Origin: Levilactobacillus tangyuanensis
GTDB taxonomy: Bacteria; Bacillota; Bacilli; Lactobacillales; Lactobacillaceae
Assembly (NCBI RefSeq): GCF_003946545.1
Contig: NZ_RHOA01000005.1
Coordinates: 1-64,000 of the forward strand
DNA length: 64,000 bases
Direction: 5' to 3'
The first letter of the stretch is position 1. Every line of letters starts with the position of its first letter. Positions 1 through 7,440 of the stretch are shown one piece after another. Both the position numbers and the translations under genes were made by a program. The notes under the pieces were generated by a model. The model had not been told where the DNA came from. It did no database searches and saw only the letters and a program-made list of their open reading frames with translations.

Positions 1-212
1 GTTGTGGTGACACCATTAAAGACCTTTATGGGTTTTTCTGTCCACTAATATGTTCAACTTAAATTTTACAATCTACCATTATGAATAAAAAATGACGGAA
101 TTAATGTAATTTTTATGCAAAGGGCTTTTTTCTCAGCCGATTTTTGGTACCATGAACGTATAACCTAATGTCGCCGGGCTCACCGGGGATGTTCAAACGA
201 GGGATAAAAGCC

Positions 213-1091
213 ATGGAAAACCAAGAACAAACAGCAAGTGCCGCCGACGTCTTGACGCAGGCAATCGCCAACAAACTCGATTATTTAAGCACCTTACAGG
301 CCGCCGTCCAACATGGCGACGACCGCAAAGTGTATGAACTCTTAGACCAAGTTCGTTATTTCCAGGAAGTTAAGAAGACCCGGGCAACGCGGACGGTTAA
401 TCATTTAGCGGAATTAGTTGATAACATTCATCCCCAAATCAGTCACTACTTAAGTGATAACCTGATTGACTATTTAGGGCATATTTATCCATTTTTCTAT
501 TACGAAGAATACACGACCGGCCTCTTCCACATCTACTTCGGTAACTGGTGGGACCGGCGGTTATTCGGTGATCTAGACGTGATCAACGTTAAGTTTAATT
601 TTGATCAGACCGAATACCAGAAGTTACAGGACTCTTTTGCCTTAGAAAGCCATAATCAACGACTGAATACGGCCAAGATTGAGCAGATTTCGGCGAACAG
701 CGAACGGCTTCAACAATTGGTCGATGATCAAGGGAAGCGGGACACCGAAAAGGCCACGCTACGCGAGCAGCTCAAGGAAAACAGTGGTCGGAGTAGCATG
801 CCATGGGATTCTGGTAAGGTGAAGGACGAACGTCAAAACATCATTGACCAATTGACCAAGTTGGCCGATGAAGATGAAAAAGCGCTGGACGCTCACAAGG
901 CCATCAAGGAAAATGATGACCAAATCCTGGTCTTGTCGAAGGAAGACACCATCCTGAATTACGAAAAGCAAAGTATTCGCGACGCCTTCGATGACTTCGA
1001 ACATTTTGAATCACACAATACGAGTCTCTATGCGGACTACTTGAACAGCCTGTTAGGAAAGAGCGAAGGCGGGGTGACTGTCGATGATTAA
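213..1091 (+). CDS. Conserved hypothetical protein with predicted central coiled coil
   Basis: I do not recognise this 292-residue protein. The ATG at 213 is chosen because a GAGGGA ribosome binding site lies 8 nt upstream; in-frame ATGs at 168 and 189 lack one. The N-terminal half is aromatic-rich (FFYYEEY and GNWWDRR near residues 100-120). Residues about 150-250 are charged and rich in Glu/Lys/Gln, which suggests a coiled coil. No signal peptide or membrane segment is visible. It overlaps the next gene by 8 bp (1084-1091), so the two are probably translationally coupled and may form a complex. With the dUTPase-like gene at 2041 it makes a three-gene unit. No function is assigned. Confidence 0.8.
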   Translation: MENQEQTASAADVLTQAIANKLDYLSTLQAAVQHGDDRKVYELLDQVRYFQEVKKTRATRTVNHLAELVDNIHPQISHYLSDNLIDYLGHIYPFFYYEEYTTGLFHIYFGNWWDRRLFGDLDVINVKFNFDQTEYQKLQDSFALESHNQRLNTAKIEQISANSERLQQLVDDQGKRDTEKATLREQLKENSGRSSMPWDSGKVKDERQNIIDQLTKLADEDEKALDAHKAIKENDDQILVLSKEDTILNYEKQSIRDAFDDFEHFESHNTSLYADYLNSLLGKSEGGVTVDD

Positions 1092-2025
1092 CGAGAATGA
1101 TCCCTCGACCCTAACCACCAGCGGGCGGTTACTGAACTATAACGAAGCCATTAAGTCCGGTTTGGAAACGGGGCTGACGTTTACCAAGTTGATGGACCAA
1201 CTGATTAAGACGACCGATACCGACGAGTTGGTATCCGCCGCCACGCAGTTAGCCAGCTTCCAATTGGATTCGGACTTTGTGACCTTCCCGCACCAATACA
1301 GTAATGCCGATTATTACCTATTATTTATGTCACGGATGTTGGAACTGCATGACCAAGGGAACAATGTCATTTTGCAGTCCCGTGACCACAAGGAAGAGTT
1401 AACGCAACAACTGACACCGCTTGGCGACCGTGGCACCTTTAATTTCCGGATTGAAACGTCCGAAAACGGTGGGGTGTTCTATCGCGAACGGGCGACGGGG
1501 CAGGCATTGTTCTACCTCAACTTGGAACGGAAGATGTTCCGGTTCAGCAGTCACGCTTTAACCCAACTGTTTATTATCGATTTACACGACACGGTGCCTG
1601 CCGAAACGGTGAAGACCTCCGTTCAAATTCTGGTCGACTTCGCCCGGTTCCTTAAGGAAGATTACGGTTATTCCGTGGACTTTAACGTCCTGGACGCCGC
1701 TAATCGCCAAAACTATGCCGTGCGGGCGGCCGATTTACCAGCCGGCATCGTCGATCGACTCTTCGTGGTGGCTGCGCAAAACGATTACATGTTAACCAAT
1801 GGGGTTAATGGTAATGGTGCCGAGATTACGTTGGATGGGGATGTCGTGGTAGATATCTTCAACAACCAATTAGAAGGTCAACCGGAATGGGTGCTCACGG
1901 TTCATGACAACGAACAAAAGGTGTCGTGGTTCGATGTGCTGATTAAATATCCATTCATGCGCGACTGGTACTTAGAAAACTTAACAGATCTTGAAATTAA
2001 ATCGGATCCACTGGTGTTTGATTAG
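1084..2025 (+). CDS. Conserved hypothetical protein
   Basis: This 313-residue protein is not recognised. Its ATG lies inside the end of the upstream gene (8-bp overlap), pointing to translational coupling. The sequence looks soluble and globular: acidic, with no signal peptide and no membrane segment. It has a mixed alpha/beta character around residues 110-240. The stop at 2025 is 15 nt before the dUTPase-like gene, so the three genes form one transcription unit ending at the terminator at 2594-2622. The pairing with a nucleotide-hydrolase-like gene is the only functional hint. Confidence 0.8.
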   Translation: MINENDPSTLTTSGRLLNYNEAIKSGLETGLTFTKLMDQLIKTTDTDELVSAATQLASFQLDSDFVTFPHQYSNADYYLLFMSRMLELHDQGNNVILQSRDHKEELTQQLTPLGDRGTFNFRIETSENGGVFYRERATGQALFYLNLERKMFRFSSHALTQLFIIDLHDTVPAETVKTSVQILVDFARFLKEDYGYSVDFNVLDAANRQNYAVRAADLPAGIVDRLFVVAAQNDYMLTNGVNGNGAEITLDGDVVVDIFNNQLEGQPEWVLTVHDNEQKVSWFDVLIKYPFMRDWYLENLTDLEIKSDPLVFD

Positions 2026-2040
2026 AGAGGGATTGACGTC

Positions 2041-2583
2041 GTGTTAGAGTTAGCAAAATTGGTTCAACAGTCCATTGCATTAGACAATCAAATCACAACC
2101 GAGCGAGACATTGAGTTGCCTCGTCATCGGCAGATTGAGAACGCCTATGTGGCGTTGGACGTGGAGTTGGCCGAAGTTGCCAACACCTCGGAATGGTTTA
2201 AGGTTTGGAAGACCCATCGTGGCAAGGCCGACGAGGGATCAACTGCGCGCGAGACGCTGTTAACCGAATATACCGATGCCATGGACTTCTTCTTTCTGGT
2301 TGCTACTAAGAAGGTTTGGACGCAACTGATTATGTTGAAGGAAGAGGATTTACAGGCGTTGGCCAGCAGCCGACCGGCCAAGGATCCCGACCAACAATAC
2401 TTAATCCTGAAACGCATGGTCTTCAATAGCCATTTTTCACATCGGCAGGAAGACTTCCGTCATGCTTGGCGGTTATTCCTGAAGTGGGGCTTCGTTGACT
2501 TCGGCTTCAGCCAAGATGAAATTCAGGCGGCTTACGAGGCTAAGCGTCAGGTAAACCTCGACCGTCAGGCTAATAACTATTAG
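2041..2583 (+). CDS. All-alpha dUTPase/MazG-superfamily nucleotide pyrophosphohydrolase-like protein
   Basis: Probable dimeric dUTPase-type (dUTPase_2 family) enzyme of 180 residues. Family members hydrolyse dUTP/dUDP to dUMP, keeping uracil out of DNA. Seen in the sequence: VELAEVAN near residue 40, giving the ExxE metal motif, followed by an FKVWK segment. A second acidic motif, EYTDAMDFFF, near residue 78 gives ExxD. These two helices form the Mg-binding site in the superfamily. The start is GTG at 2041 with GAGGG about 9 nt upstream. It is the last gene of a three-gene unit and is followed by a strong terminator. Substrate specificity is an inference, since MazG-like and dUTPase-like members share these motifs. 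Confidence 0.7.
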   Translation: MLELAKLVQQSIALDNQITTERDIELPRHRQIENAYVALDVELAEVANTSEWFKVWKTHRGKADEGSTARETLLTEYTDAMDFFFLVATKKVWTQLIMLKEEDLQALASSRPAKDPDQQYLILKRMVFNSHFSHRQEDFRHAWRLFLKWGFVDFGFSQDEIQAAYEAKRQVNLDRQANNY

Positions 2584-2593
2584 AAACAGGCAG

Positions 2594-2622
2594 GCTAGTT
2601 CGTACTCACGAACTAGCTTTTT
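2594..2622 (+). terminator. Rho-independent terminator of the 213-2583 operon
   Basis: Perfect 10-bp stem GCTAGTTCGT/ACGAACTAGC with a 4-nt loop, directly followed by five T. It separates the dUTPase-like operon from the TetR gene. Confidence 0.92.
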
Positions 2623-2647
2623 GTCCACAAAAAGGGGGAGTGCCGTG

Positions 2648-3268
2648 ATGGAAACCGTTGATCCGCGGGTCATTCGAACGAACGACCGCCTTCGCCGGGC
2701 GCTACATCAGTTGTTGCAGGAACAATCTTTGAAACAGATTTCGGTTCAGAAGTTGACCCAGGCCGCCCAGATTACCCGGGGAACGTTCTATCTTCATTAC
2801 AAGGATAAGGCGGACTTCTTGGCTCAGACGGAAGACCAGGTCATTGACGAATGGTTTGCCGCCGCTAAGGTGACCCTGGCCCCGAACGGGGAACCGGTAG
2901 CGGGGTTTGCCTTAGCTCCGGCGCTGCAATACATCGAGAGTCATCGTCACATTGTTTCGGTGCTGCTCGGGCCGGCCTTTAGTCGGTTTCGACCGTACCT
3001 TCGGGATCGCTTTGAGCATGAGCTGATGACCTATTCTCGGCAACTTAGCCCGCAAGCTGCGAACCTACCCCCGAAGGATATTCAGGTCACCTTCCTCGTC
3101 ACCGCCTTTCTTGGCTTGGTTCAGCAATGGCTGGATGACGATCTGCGGTATCGTTCAGAGTTCTTGGCCCGGTCATTTCGGCAAATGATTTCGCCGGAAT
3201 TACGGCCATTGGCCGGGTGGTTTTCGCTGGTGGGCTTAGATGTCGAGCCAATTTCAGAAAAGCCTTGA
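2648..3268 (+). CDS. TetR/AcrR-family transcriptional regulator
   Basis: A DNA-binding repressor-type protein of 206 residues. The N-terminal TetR helix-turn-helix spans about residues 10-55; the ITRGTFYLHYKDKADFL segment is the typical recognition-helix signature. The C-terminal domain is the divergent ligand-binding/dimerisation domain and gives no ligand clue. The ATG at 2648 follows a GGGGGAG ribosome binding site by 7 nt; an in-frame TTG at 2621 lies in the preceding terminator and is rejected. The stop codon overlaps the -35 box of the rplU promoter. The target is unknown; the upstream operon is a candidate, but no operator was identified. Confidence 0.9.
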   Translation: METVDPRVIRTNDRLRRALHQLLQEQSLKQISVQKLTQAAQITRGTFYLHYKDKADFLAQTEDQVIDEWFAAAKVTLAPNGEPVAGFALAPALQYIESHRHIVSVLLGPAFSRFRPYLRDRFEHELMTYSRQLSPQAANLPPKDIQVTFLVTAFLGLVQQWLDDDLRYRSEFLARSFRQMISPELRPLAGWFSLVGLDVEPISEKP

Positions 3269-3293
3269 CTCGGGTAATTGGTTCAGGTATAAT
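3265..3293 (+). promoter_or_regulatory. Promoter of rplU-prp-rpmA
   Basis: -35 TTGACT (3265-3270), 17-nt spacer, -10 TATAAT (3288-3293). It lies upstream of the L21 leader. The -35 box overlaps the stop codon of the TetR gene. Confidence 0.85.
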
Positions 3294-3299
3294 TTTCAT

Positions 3300-3405
3300 G
3301 TTGTATTTGTGGACTTCCACAGCTGCAACCGCTCGGAATAAGTCTTAAGTTTTCCGCCTTGCGGAGCACTTATCTTCGGCGAGTCTAAGTCTAAATATAT
3401 AAGGA
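3300..3405 (+). promoter_or_regulatory. Ribosomal protein L21 leader (autoregulatory mRNA leader)
   Basis: The transcribed leader between the promoter and rplU is about 115 nt with several hairpins: GTGG/CCAC at 3309-3320, and competing CGGAA/TTCCG and TCCGC/GCGGA pairings around 3333-3365. Position and composition fit the L21 leader family of Firmicutes, where free L21 represses its own operon. The family call rests mainly on position and was not checked against a covariance model. Confidence 0.6.
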
Positions 3406-3416
3406 GGTGCACATAC

Positions 3417-3725
3417 ATGTACGCAATTATCGTAACTGGCGGCAAGCAGTACAAGGTCGAAGCAGGCCAAGCTGTTTACGTCGAAAAGTTGAACGTTGAA
3501 GCTGGTGAAAAGGTTACTTTTGACCAAGTTGTCTTTGTCGGTGGTGACAAGCCTAAGATTGGGACGCCAACTGTCGCAGGAGCAACTGTTACCGGGACTG
3601 TTGAAAAGCAGGGTCTGGAAAAGAAGGTTGTTACTTTCAAGTACAAGGCCAAGAAGGGTTCTCATACGAAGAAAGGTCACCGTCAACCATACACTAAGGT
3701 TGTCGTTGATGCGATCAACGCTTAA
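3417..3725 (+). CDS. rplU: 50S ribosomal protein L21
   Basis: Full-length L21 (102 residues), a 23S rRNA-binding protein of the large subunit. It opens with the canonical [18 protein letters not shown] segment and ends with a Lys/His-rich [15 protein letters not shown] region typical of the family. A strong AAGGAGG ribosome binding site precedes the ATG. It is the first gene of the rplU-prp-rpmA operon, the standard Firmicutes arrangement, driven by the promoter at 3265 through a structured leader. Confidence 0.98.
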   Translation: MYAIIVTGGKQYKVEAGQAVYVEKLNVEAGEKVTFDQVVFVGGDKPKIGTPTVAGATVTGTVEKQGLEKKVVTFKYKAKKGSHTKKGHRQPYTKVVVDAINA

Positions 3726-3753
3726 AGCCTAAAGATTAAGAGAGGCGATCCCG

Positions 3754-4092
3754 ATGATTCATGCGACGTTCCATCATGGAACTAACCGAATCAATTCATT
3801 CCAAATCACTGGCCACGCTGACTCAGGTGAGTATGGTCAAGACATTGTTTGTGCTGCAGTTTCGGTGCTCGCGATTAGTACGGTGAACGGCTTACAACGA
3901 ATCGCTAAGATTCCCGTTGAAGTCGAGAACCGCGATCAGGCAGGCGGCTTTCTGGAAGTCCGCTTACCACCAGAGCTGGGGGCAACGGCTGAACTTAAGG
4001 GACAAACACTCCTCCAGAGTTTTGAGGATGGATTACGAGATGTCGCCACAAATTACGCGGATTTTGTTAAATTCGTAGAAATCAAAGATTAA
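3754..4092 (+). CDS. prp: Ribosomal-processing cysteine protease Prp
   Basis: Cysteine protease (YsxB/Prp, 112 residues) that removes the N-terminal extension of ribosomal protein L27 in Firmicutes. The family signature is visible: GHADSGEYGQDIVCAAVS, giving the catalytic His (about residue 22) and Cys (about residue 34). It sits between rplU and rpmA, the conserved place, 18 nt before its substrate gene. The ATG at 3754 follows AGAGG by 8 nt. The substrate assignment is supported by the adjacent L27, which carries the cleavage-type LQFF N-terminus. Confidence 0.95.
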   Translation: MIHATFHHGTNRINSFQITGHADSGEYGQDIVCAAVSVLAISTVNGLQRIAKIPVEVENRDQAGGFLEVRLPPELGATAELKGQTLLQSFEDGLRDVATNYADFVKFVEIKD

Positions 4093-4110
4093 TTTGCGGA
4101 GGTGAAACTT

Positions 4111-4410
4111 ATGCTGATGAACATGAACTTACAATTCTTCTCTCACCATAAAGGTGGTGGGTCTACTGCTAACGGTCGTGACTCTGCTGGTCGTCGTCTT
4201 GGGACGAAGGCTGCTGATGGTTCTACTGTTACCGGTGGTTCTATCCTTTACCGTCAACGTGGGACGCACATCTACCCTGGCCTTAATGTAGGTCGCGGTG
4301 GTGACGATACTTTGTTTGCTAAGGTTGCTGGCGTCGTTAAATTCGAACGTCTGGGCCGTGACAAGCGTCAGGTATCCGTATACCCAGTTGCAGAAGAAGC
4401 AGCTAAATAA
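4111..4410 (+). CDS. rpmA: 50S ribosomal protein L27 with Prp-cleaved N-terminal extension
   Basis: L27 (99 residues), whose N-terminus reaches the peptidyl-transferase centre. It begins with a short extension ending in NLQFF, followed by [15 protein letters not shown], the normal mature start. In Firmicutes Prp cuts after the FF pair. The ATG at 4111 is chosen because GGAGG lies 8 nt upstream; a GTG at 4102 overlaps that ribosome binding site and is rejected. It is the last gene of the operon and is followed by a terminator at 4434. Confidence 0.97.
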   Translation: MLMNMNLQFFSHHKGGGSTANGRDSAGRRLGTKAADGSTVTGGSILYRQRGTHIYPGLNVGRGGDDTLFAKVAGVVKFERLGRDKRQVSVYPVAEEAAK

Positions 4411-4433
4411 CACGAGGTTTTCCTCGTACGACT

Positions 4434-4479
4434 GAAGAGCTTGAGGCGAGACCAATTCGCTTTGAGTTCTTCTTTTTTT
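4434..4479 (+). terminator. Rho-independent terminator after rpmA
   Basis: A 16-bp imperfect stem (4434-4449 with 4457-4472, several G-T pairs) is followed by seven T. A smaller perfect hairpin ACGAGG/CCTCGT at 4412-4427 precedes it but lacks a T-run. Confidence 0.8.
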
Positions 4480-4525
4480 CCACTAAAATGACGAGTGAGT
4501 CCAGTCATCAGAAAGGGTGTTGTTC

Positions 4526-5590
4526 ATGACGAATAGAATTGAACGGCTTCAAGCAAGTTTTGCGTCACTCAGTATCGATGCTTTCTTGGTCTCGTCACCG
4601 AGCGATCAACGCTATTTAACCGGAACCAGTGTTGAGGCTGGTGACGGGTACCTCTTGGTCATGGCCGATTCGGCCGTCTTCGTGACGGATGCCCGTTACG
4701 AGGCTGAGCTGGCAACGACGATGCCCGGTGTGCCCAAGACCATCACTCGGGACTATCTGCAGGCGGTTAATGACGCCTTAGATGCCGCTGGTGCGACCGT
4801 TCTTGGGATTGAGGATAGTTTAACCGTGGCCGAGTATGAGTGGTTAGACGAGCATCTGATGACGGACATTGTTCCCATAGCTGGGGTTGTTGGCGAGTTG
4901 CGTCAGATCAAGGATCACACGGAGTTGAAAGCCATTCGGCGGGCCACCCGGCTGACCAGTCAGGGACTAGCAGCCCTGTTCACGGTTCTGAAGCCGGGGA
5001 TGACTGAGCGGGAAGCTGCTCAGTGGTTGGAGCGGTGGATGTTGGAACATGGGTCAACCGGCCCGAGTTTTGGCACCATCGTGGCTAGTGGGGAACGATC
5101 CGCTTGGCCTCATGGCCAGGCCAGTGAGAAGTTGTTGGCTACGGGCGAACTGGTCACCATTGACTGCGGGTTTTACGTGGATGGTTATACATCGGACGTG
5201 ACGCGCACGGTGGCCTTGGGTGATCCTGGCCAAGCGTTGACGGCCGCCTACCAGGCCGTCCAACAGGCTCAAACGATGATCCGTGCGGCGGTTAGGCCAG
5301 GCGTGACCGGCGACGAGCTGGACCGGATTGGTCGCGATTACCTCACCGAACAGGGCTATGGCCCCGCATTCATTCACGGGACTGGTCATGGGATTGGTGT
5401 GGATATTCACGAAGGCCCGAACATTGGCCGAGGTTGGCCCGATGTCATGCAGGCTAACGAGGTCATTACGGTGGAGCCCGGTGTCTACTTTACTGGCAAG
5501 GGGGGCATCCGTATTGAGGATGATCTCTTGGTCACTGAAACAGGCAACGAGTGTTTAACGACCACACCACGAAATTTAATTATTCTGTAA
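4526..5590 (+). CDS. pepP: Xaa-Pro aminopeptidase/dipeptidase (M24 family)
   Basis: Cytoplasmic metallopeptidase of 354 residues that releases N-terminal residues next to proline, useful for casein- or plant-peptide use. The creatinase-like N-domain (about 1-125) is followed by the pita-bread catalytic domain. Metal ligands are visible in order: TIDCGFYVDGYTSD (two Asp), FIHGTGHGIG (His), TVEPG (Glu) and GIRIEDD (Glu). The ATG at 4526 has GAAAGGG 8 nt upstream; the in-frame GTG at 4517 lies within that site. The position just before efp matches B. subtilis yqhT. PepP versus PepQ specificity is not decided by sequence. Confidence 0.9.
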   Translation: MTNRIERLQASFASLSIDAFLVSSPSDQRYLTGTSVEAGDGYLLVMADSAVFVTDARYEAELATTMPGVPKTITRDYLQAVNDALDAAGATVLGIEDSLTVAEYEWLDEHLMTDIVPIAGVVGELRQIKDHTELKAIRRATRLTSQGLAALFTVLKPGMTEREAAQWLERWMLEHGSTGPSFGTIVASGERSAWPHGQASEKLLATGELVTIDCGFYVDGYTSDVTRTVALGDPGQALTAAYQAVQQAQTMIRAAVRPGVTGDELDRIGRDYLTEQGYGPAFIHGTGHGIGVDIHEGPNIGRGWPDVMQANEVITVEPGVYFTGKGGIRIEDDLLVTETGNECLTTTPRNLIIL

Positions 5591-5604
5591 GCGGTCCTGG
5601 TATC

Positions 5605-5634
5605 TTGCTTTTTATGGGTAAGAATTGATATTAT
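5605..5634 (+). promoter_or_regulatory. Putative efp promoter
   Basis: TTGCTT (5605-5610), 18-nt spacer, TATTAT (5629-5634), 32 nt before the efp start codon. Confidence 0.5.
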
Positions 5635-5666
5635 AAAGAGGACATATTTTAGGAGGCTGACACATT

Positions 5667-6227
5667 ATGGCAATTTCAACTGCTGATTTTAAAAATGGTT
5701 TAACTATCGAGGTCGATCACGCAATCTGGCGGATCGTCGAATTCCAACACGTTAAGCCCGGTAAGGGTGGCGCTTTCGTTCGTTCAAAGCTTAAGAACTT
5801 GCGGACGGGTGCTGTTCAAGAAAAGACTTTCCGTGCCGGTGCTAAGATGGAAAAAGCTGACATCTTGACGCGGAGCATGCAATACCTTTATGAAGACGGT
5901 GATAACCGGGTCTTCATGGATACTGACAACTTTGAGCAAATCGAAGTTCCAGAAGAACAGATCAAGGGTCAATTACCTTACTTGCAAGAAAACATGAACG
6001 TGGACTTGGTTCAATTTGGCAACGAAATCTTAGGGGTTGAAGTACCAAACACGGTTGTCTTAGAAGTTACGGCAACCGAACCTGGTATCAAGGGGAACAC
6101 CGCTTCCGGTGGTTCCAAGCCTGCTACCATGAACACTGGCTTAGTTGTACAAGTGCCATTCTTTGTTAACGAAGGCGACAAGCTTTCTATTAACACGACC
6201 GATGGGACTTACATTTCCCGGGCATAG
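5667..6227 (+). CDS. efp: Translation elongation factor P
   Basis: EF-P (186 residues) rescues ribosomes stalled on polyproline runs by stimulating peptide-bond formation. The KOW-like N-domain carries the loop VKPGKGGAF, whose tip lysine (Lys33) is the residue that is modified in many bacteria. The central and C-terminal OB domains follow, with the conserved C-terminal segment [17 protein letters not shown]. The ATG at 5667 has a strong TAGGAGG site. It is probably the first gene of efp-yqhY-nusB. Confidence 0.97.
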   Translation: MAISTADFKNGLTIEVDHAIWRIVEFQHVKPGKGGAFVRSKLKNLRTGAVQEKTFRAGAKMEKADILTRSMQYLYEDGDNRVFMDTDNFEQIEVPEEQIKGQLPYLQENMNVDLVQFGNEILGVEVPNTVVLEVTATEPGIKGNTASGGSKPATMNTGLVVQVPFFVNEGDKLSINTTDGTYISRA

Positions 6228-6263
6228 TTTTCAAATCTTTTATCAGTAAGGGAGGGTCAATGA

Positions 6264-6704
6264 ATGGCAGAAGAGACTAATATCATTTTAGAATCAAAGG
6301 AACCGGCTTTGGGCAAGATTGAAGTGGCACCACAAGTGCTCGAAATCATTGTCGGTATTGCTGCAAGTCAGACTGAAGGGGTTGCCCGGATGCGTGGCTC
6401 ACTTGCCAACAGTTTTACCGAATTGCTGGGTCGCAAAGAACAGCACGGTAAGGGTGTCAAGCTGGTATTTGATGACGGTGAACTGGCCGTTGACGTATAC
6501 GTCTACTTGAATTATGGCGTGGCGGTACCTAAGGTTGCCTTGGCCATTCAAGACAGCGTGAAGCAGCAACTATTATTCATGACTGATCTCGACTTACGTG
6601 AAGTCAATGTTCACGTGGAAGGCGTCATTCCCGAAAAGACGGCGCAACAGGTTGATCCTGATCACCTGTTCAACGAAGCCGACGAAGGAGACAGTGATCA
6701 ATAG
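6264..6704 (+). CDS. yqhY: Asp23/Gls24 family protein (YqhY)
   Basis: Asp23-fold protein of 146 residues. The family is found next to lipid synthesis or transcription-termination genes in Firmicutes; YqhY homologues are often linked to malonyl-CoA/fatty acid homeostasis, though here the acc genes are absent. Seen: the core APQVLEIIVGIAASQTEGVARMRG, then the beta-rich YVYLNYGVAVPKVA segment and VNVHVEGV. The C-terminal tail is acidic. The stop codon TAG shares its G with the nusB GTG start, so the two are coupled. Confidence 0.92.
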   Translation: MAEETNIILESKEPALGKIEVAPQVLEIIVGIAASQTEGVARMRGSLANSFTELLGRKEQHGKGVKLVFDDGELAVDVYVYLNYGVAVPKVALAIQDSVKQQLLFMTDLDLREVNVHVEGVIPEKTAQQVDPDHLFNEADEGDSDQ

Positions 6705-7132
6705 TGGCACTTACACGACACCAGATTCGGGAACGGGCGTTTCAGATGCTCTTTGCCCTGAATGCCAATCCCGACGCCGATCATGATGCTCTGTACCAAC
6801 GGGTCTTAACGGACGACACAACGCAGGTTGTGCCGGTTCCGGCTTACCTTGATACGCTGGTTACAGGTGTTTTGACCAATCAAACCGAACTGGATGCGCA
6901 GATCGAACAGTATCTGAGCACCGGTTGGCAATTAAAGCGAATTGCCAAGACCGACTTGGTCATCTTACGACTGGCCTTTTATGAAATTGACCATGTTGAT
7001 GATGTGCCAGACCGGGTTGCGGTCAATGAAGCTTTGGAACTGGCCAAGAACTTTAGTGATGATCGTTCACGTCGTTTTATTAACGGTGTGCTCGCTCATA
7101 CGCTGGACGATTCGTCAGCACCTCAAGACTAA
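6704..7132 (+). CDS. nusB: Transcription antitermination factor NusB
   Basis: NusB (142 residues) binds boxA with S10 and prevents premature termination of rRNA operons. It has the typical start LTRHQIRERAFQMLFAL and the conserved C-terminal RVAVNEALELAKNFSDDRSRRFINGVL. The GTG start at 6704 overlaps the yqhY stop by one base, with a GGAG site about 12 nt upstream. A strong terminator follows at 7142. Confidence 0.96.
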   Translation: MALTRHQIRERAFQMLFALNANPDADHDALYQRVLTDDTTQVVPVPAYLDTLVTGVLTNQTELDAQIEQYLSTGWQLKRIAKTDLVILRLAFYEIDHVDDVPDRVAVNEALELAKNFSDDRSRRFINGVLAHTLDDSSAPQD

Positions 7133-7141
7133 GAAAAATGA

Positions 7142-7170
7142 CCGATGACGGGTAACTGTCATCGGTTTTT
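7142..7170 (+). terminator. Terminator after nusB
   Basis: Perfect 8-bp stem CCGATGAC/GTCATCGG with an 8-nt loop, followed by five T. Confidence 0.9.
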
Positions 7171-7345
7171 GAGTCTGGGACAAAACCCCAGGCTCTTTTT
7201 TCGTGTACCCATTTATATGGCCGAAACGTGCGAAAAAAGGCACCCGGTTCCGCTTAAAACTGCTAACCAAACAATCCAAGACCAGGATTATTCGGTTAGC
7301 AGCCTTAATGCTCGCCGGCTAACCGCCTTTTGTCCAACTCTCTTT
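7171..7345. repeat. Structured intergenic element with inverted ends
   Basis: This is most of the 308-bp gap between nusB and folD. The ends are imperfect inverted repeats: GAGTCTGGGACAAAA at 7171-7185, and TTTTGTCCAACTC at 7328-7340, which is the complement minus two bases. The left end also folds as a terminator-like hairpin, GAGTCTGGG/CCCAGGCTC plus six T. The centre holds a 16-bp stem (7262-7277 with 7285-7300, two mismatches, 7-nt loop). No coding sequence is credible. Possible readings are a small nonautonomous mobile element, a dispersed repeat, or a structured RNA. No second copy was seen in this window. Confidence 0.6.
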
Positions 7346-7392
7346 TTTGTTGGTTAATGGCGGGGCGCCCGTTCCCGTTTTCAGAATAACTA

Positions 7393-7401
7393 TGCTAAAA
7401 T
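7393..7401 (+). promoter_or_regulatory. Putative extended -10 promoter of folD
   Basis: TGC followed by TAAAAT (7396-7401), an extended -10 without a convincing -35, 39 nt before the folD start. Confidence 0.35.
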
Positions 7402-7440
7402 GAAAGATAACTTTGAATTTTAACTGGGAGGAAATTCTTC

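Noticed and set aside
18-40. Terminator of an upstream gene at the window edge
   Set aside because: Only a weak A/T-rich stem can be drawn and the upstream gene is not visible. The rest of 1-212 shows no convincing promoter.
759-1004. Minus-strand 81-codon frame inside the first hypothetical gene
   Set aside because: It has no ribosome binding site and lies fully within a better supported gene on the other strand.
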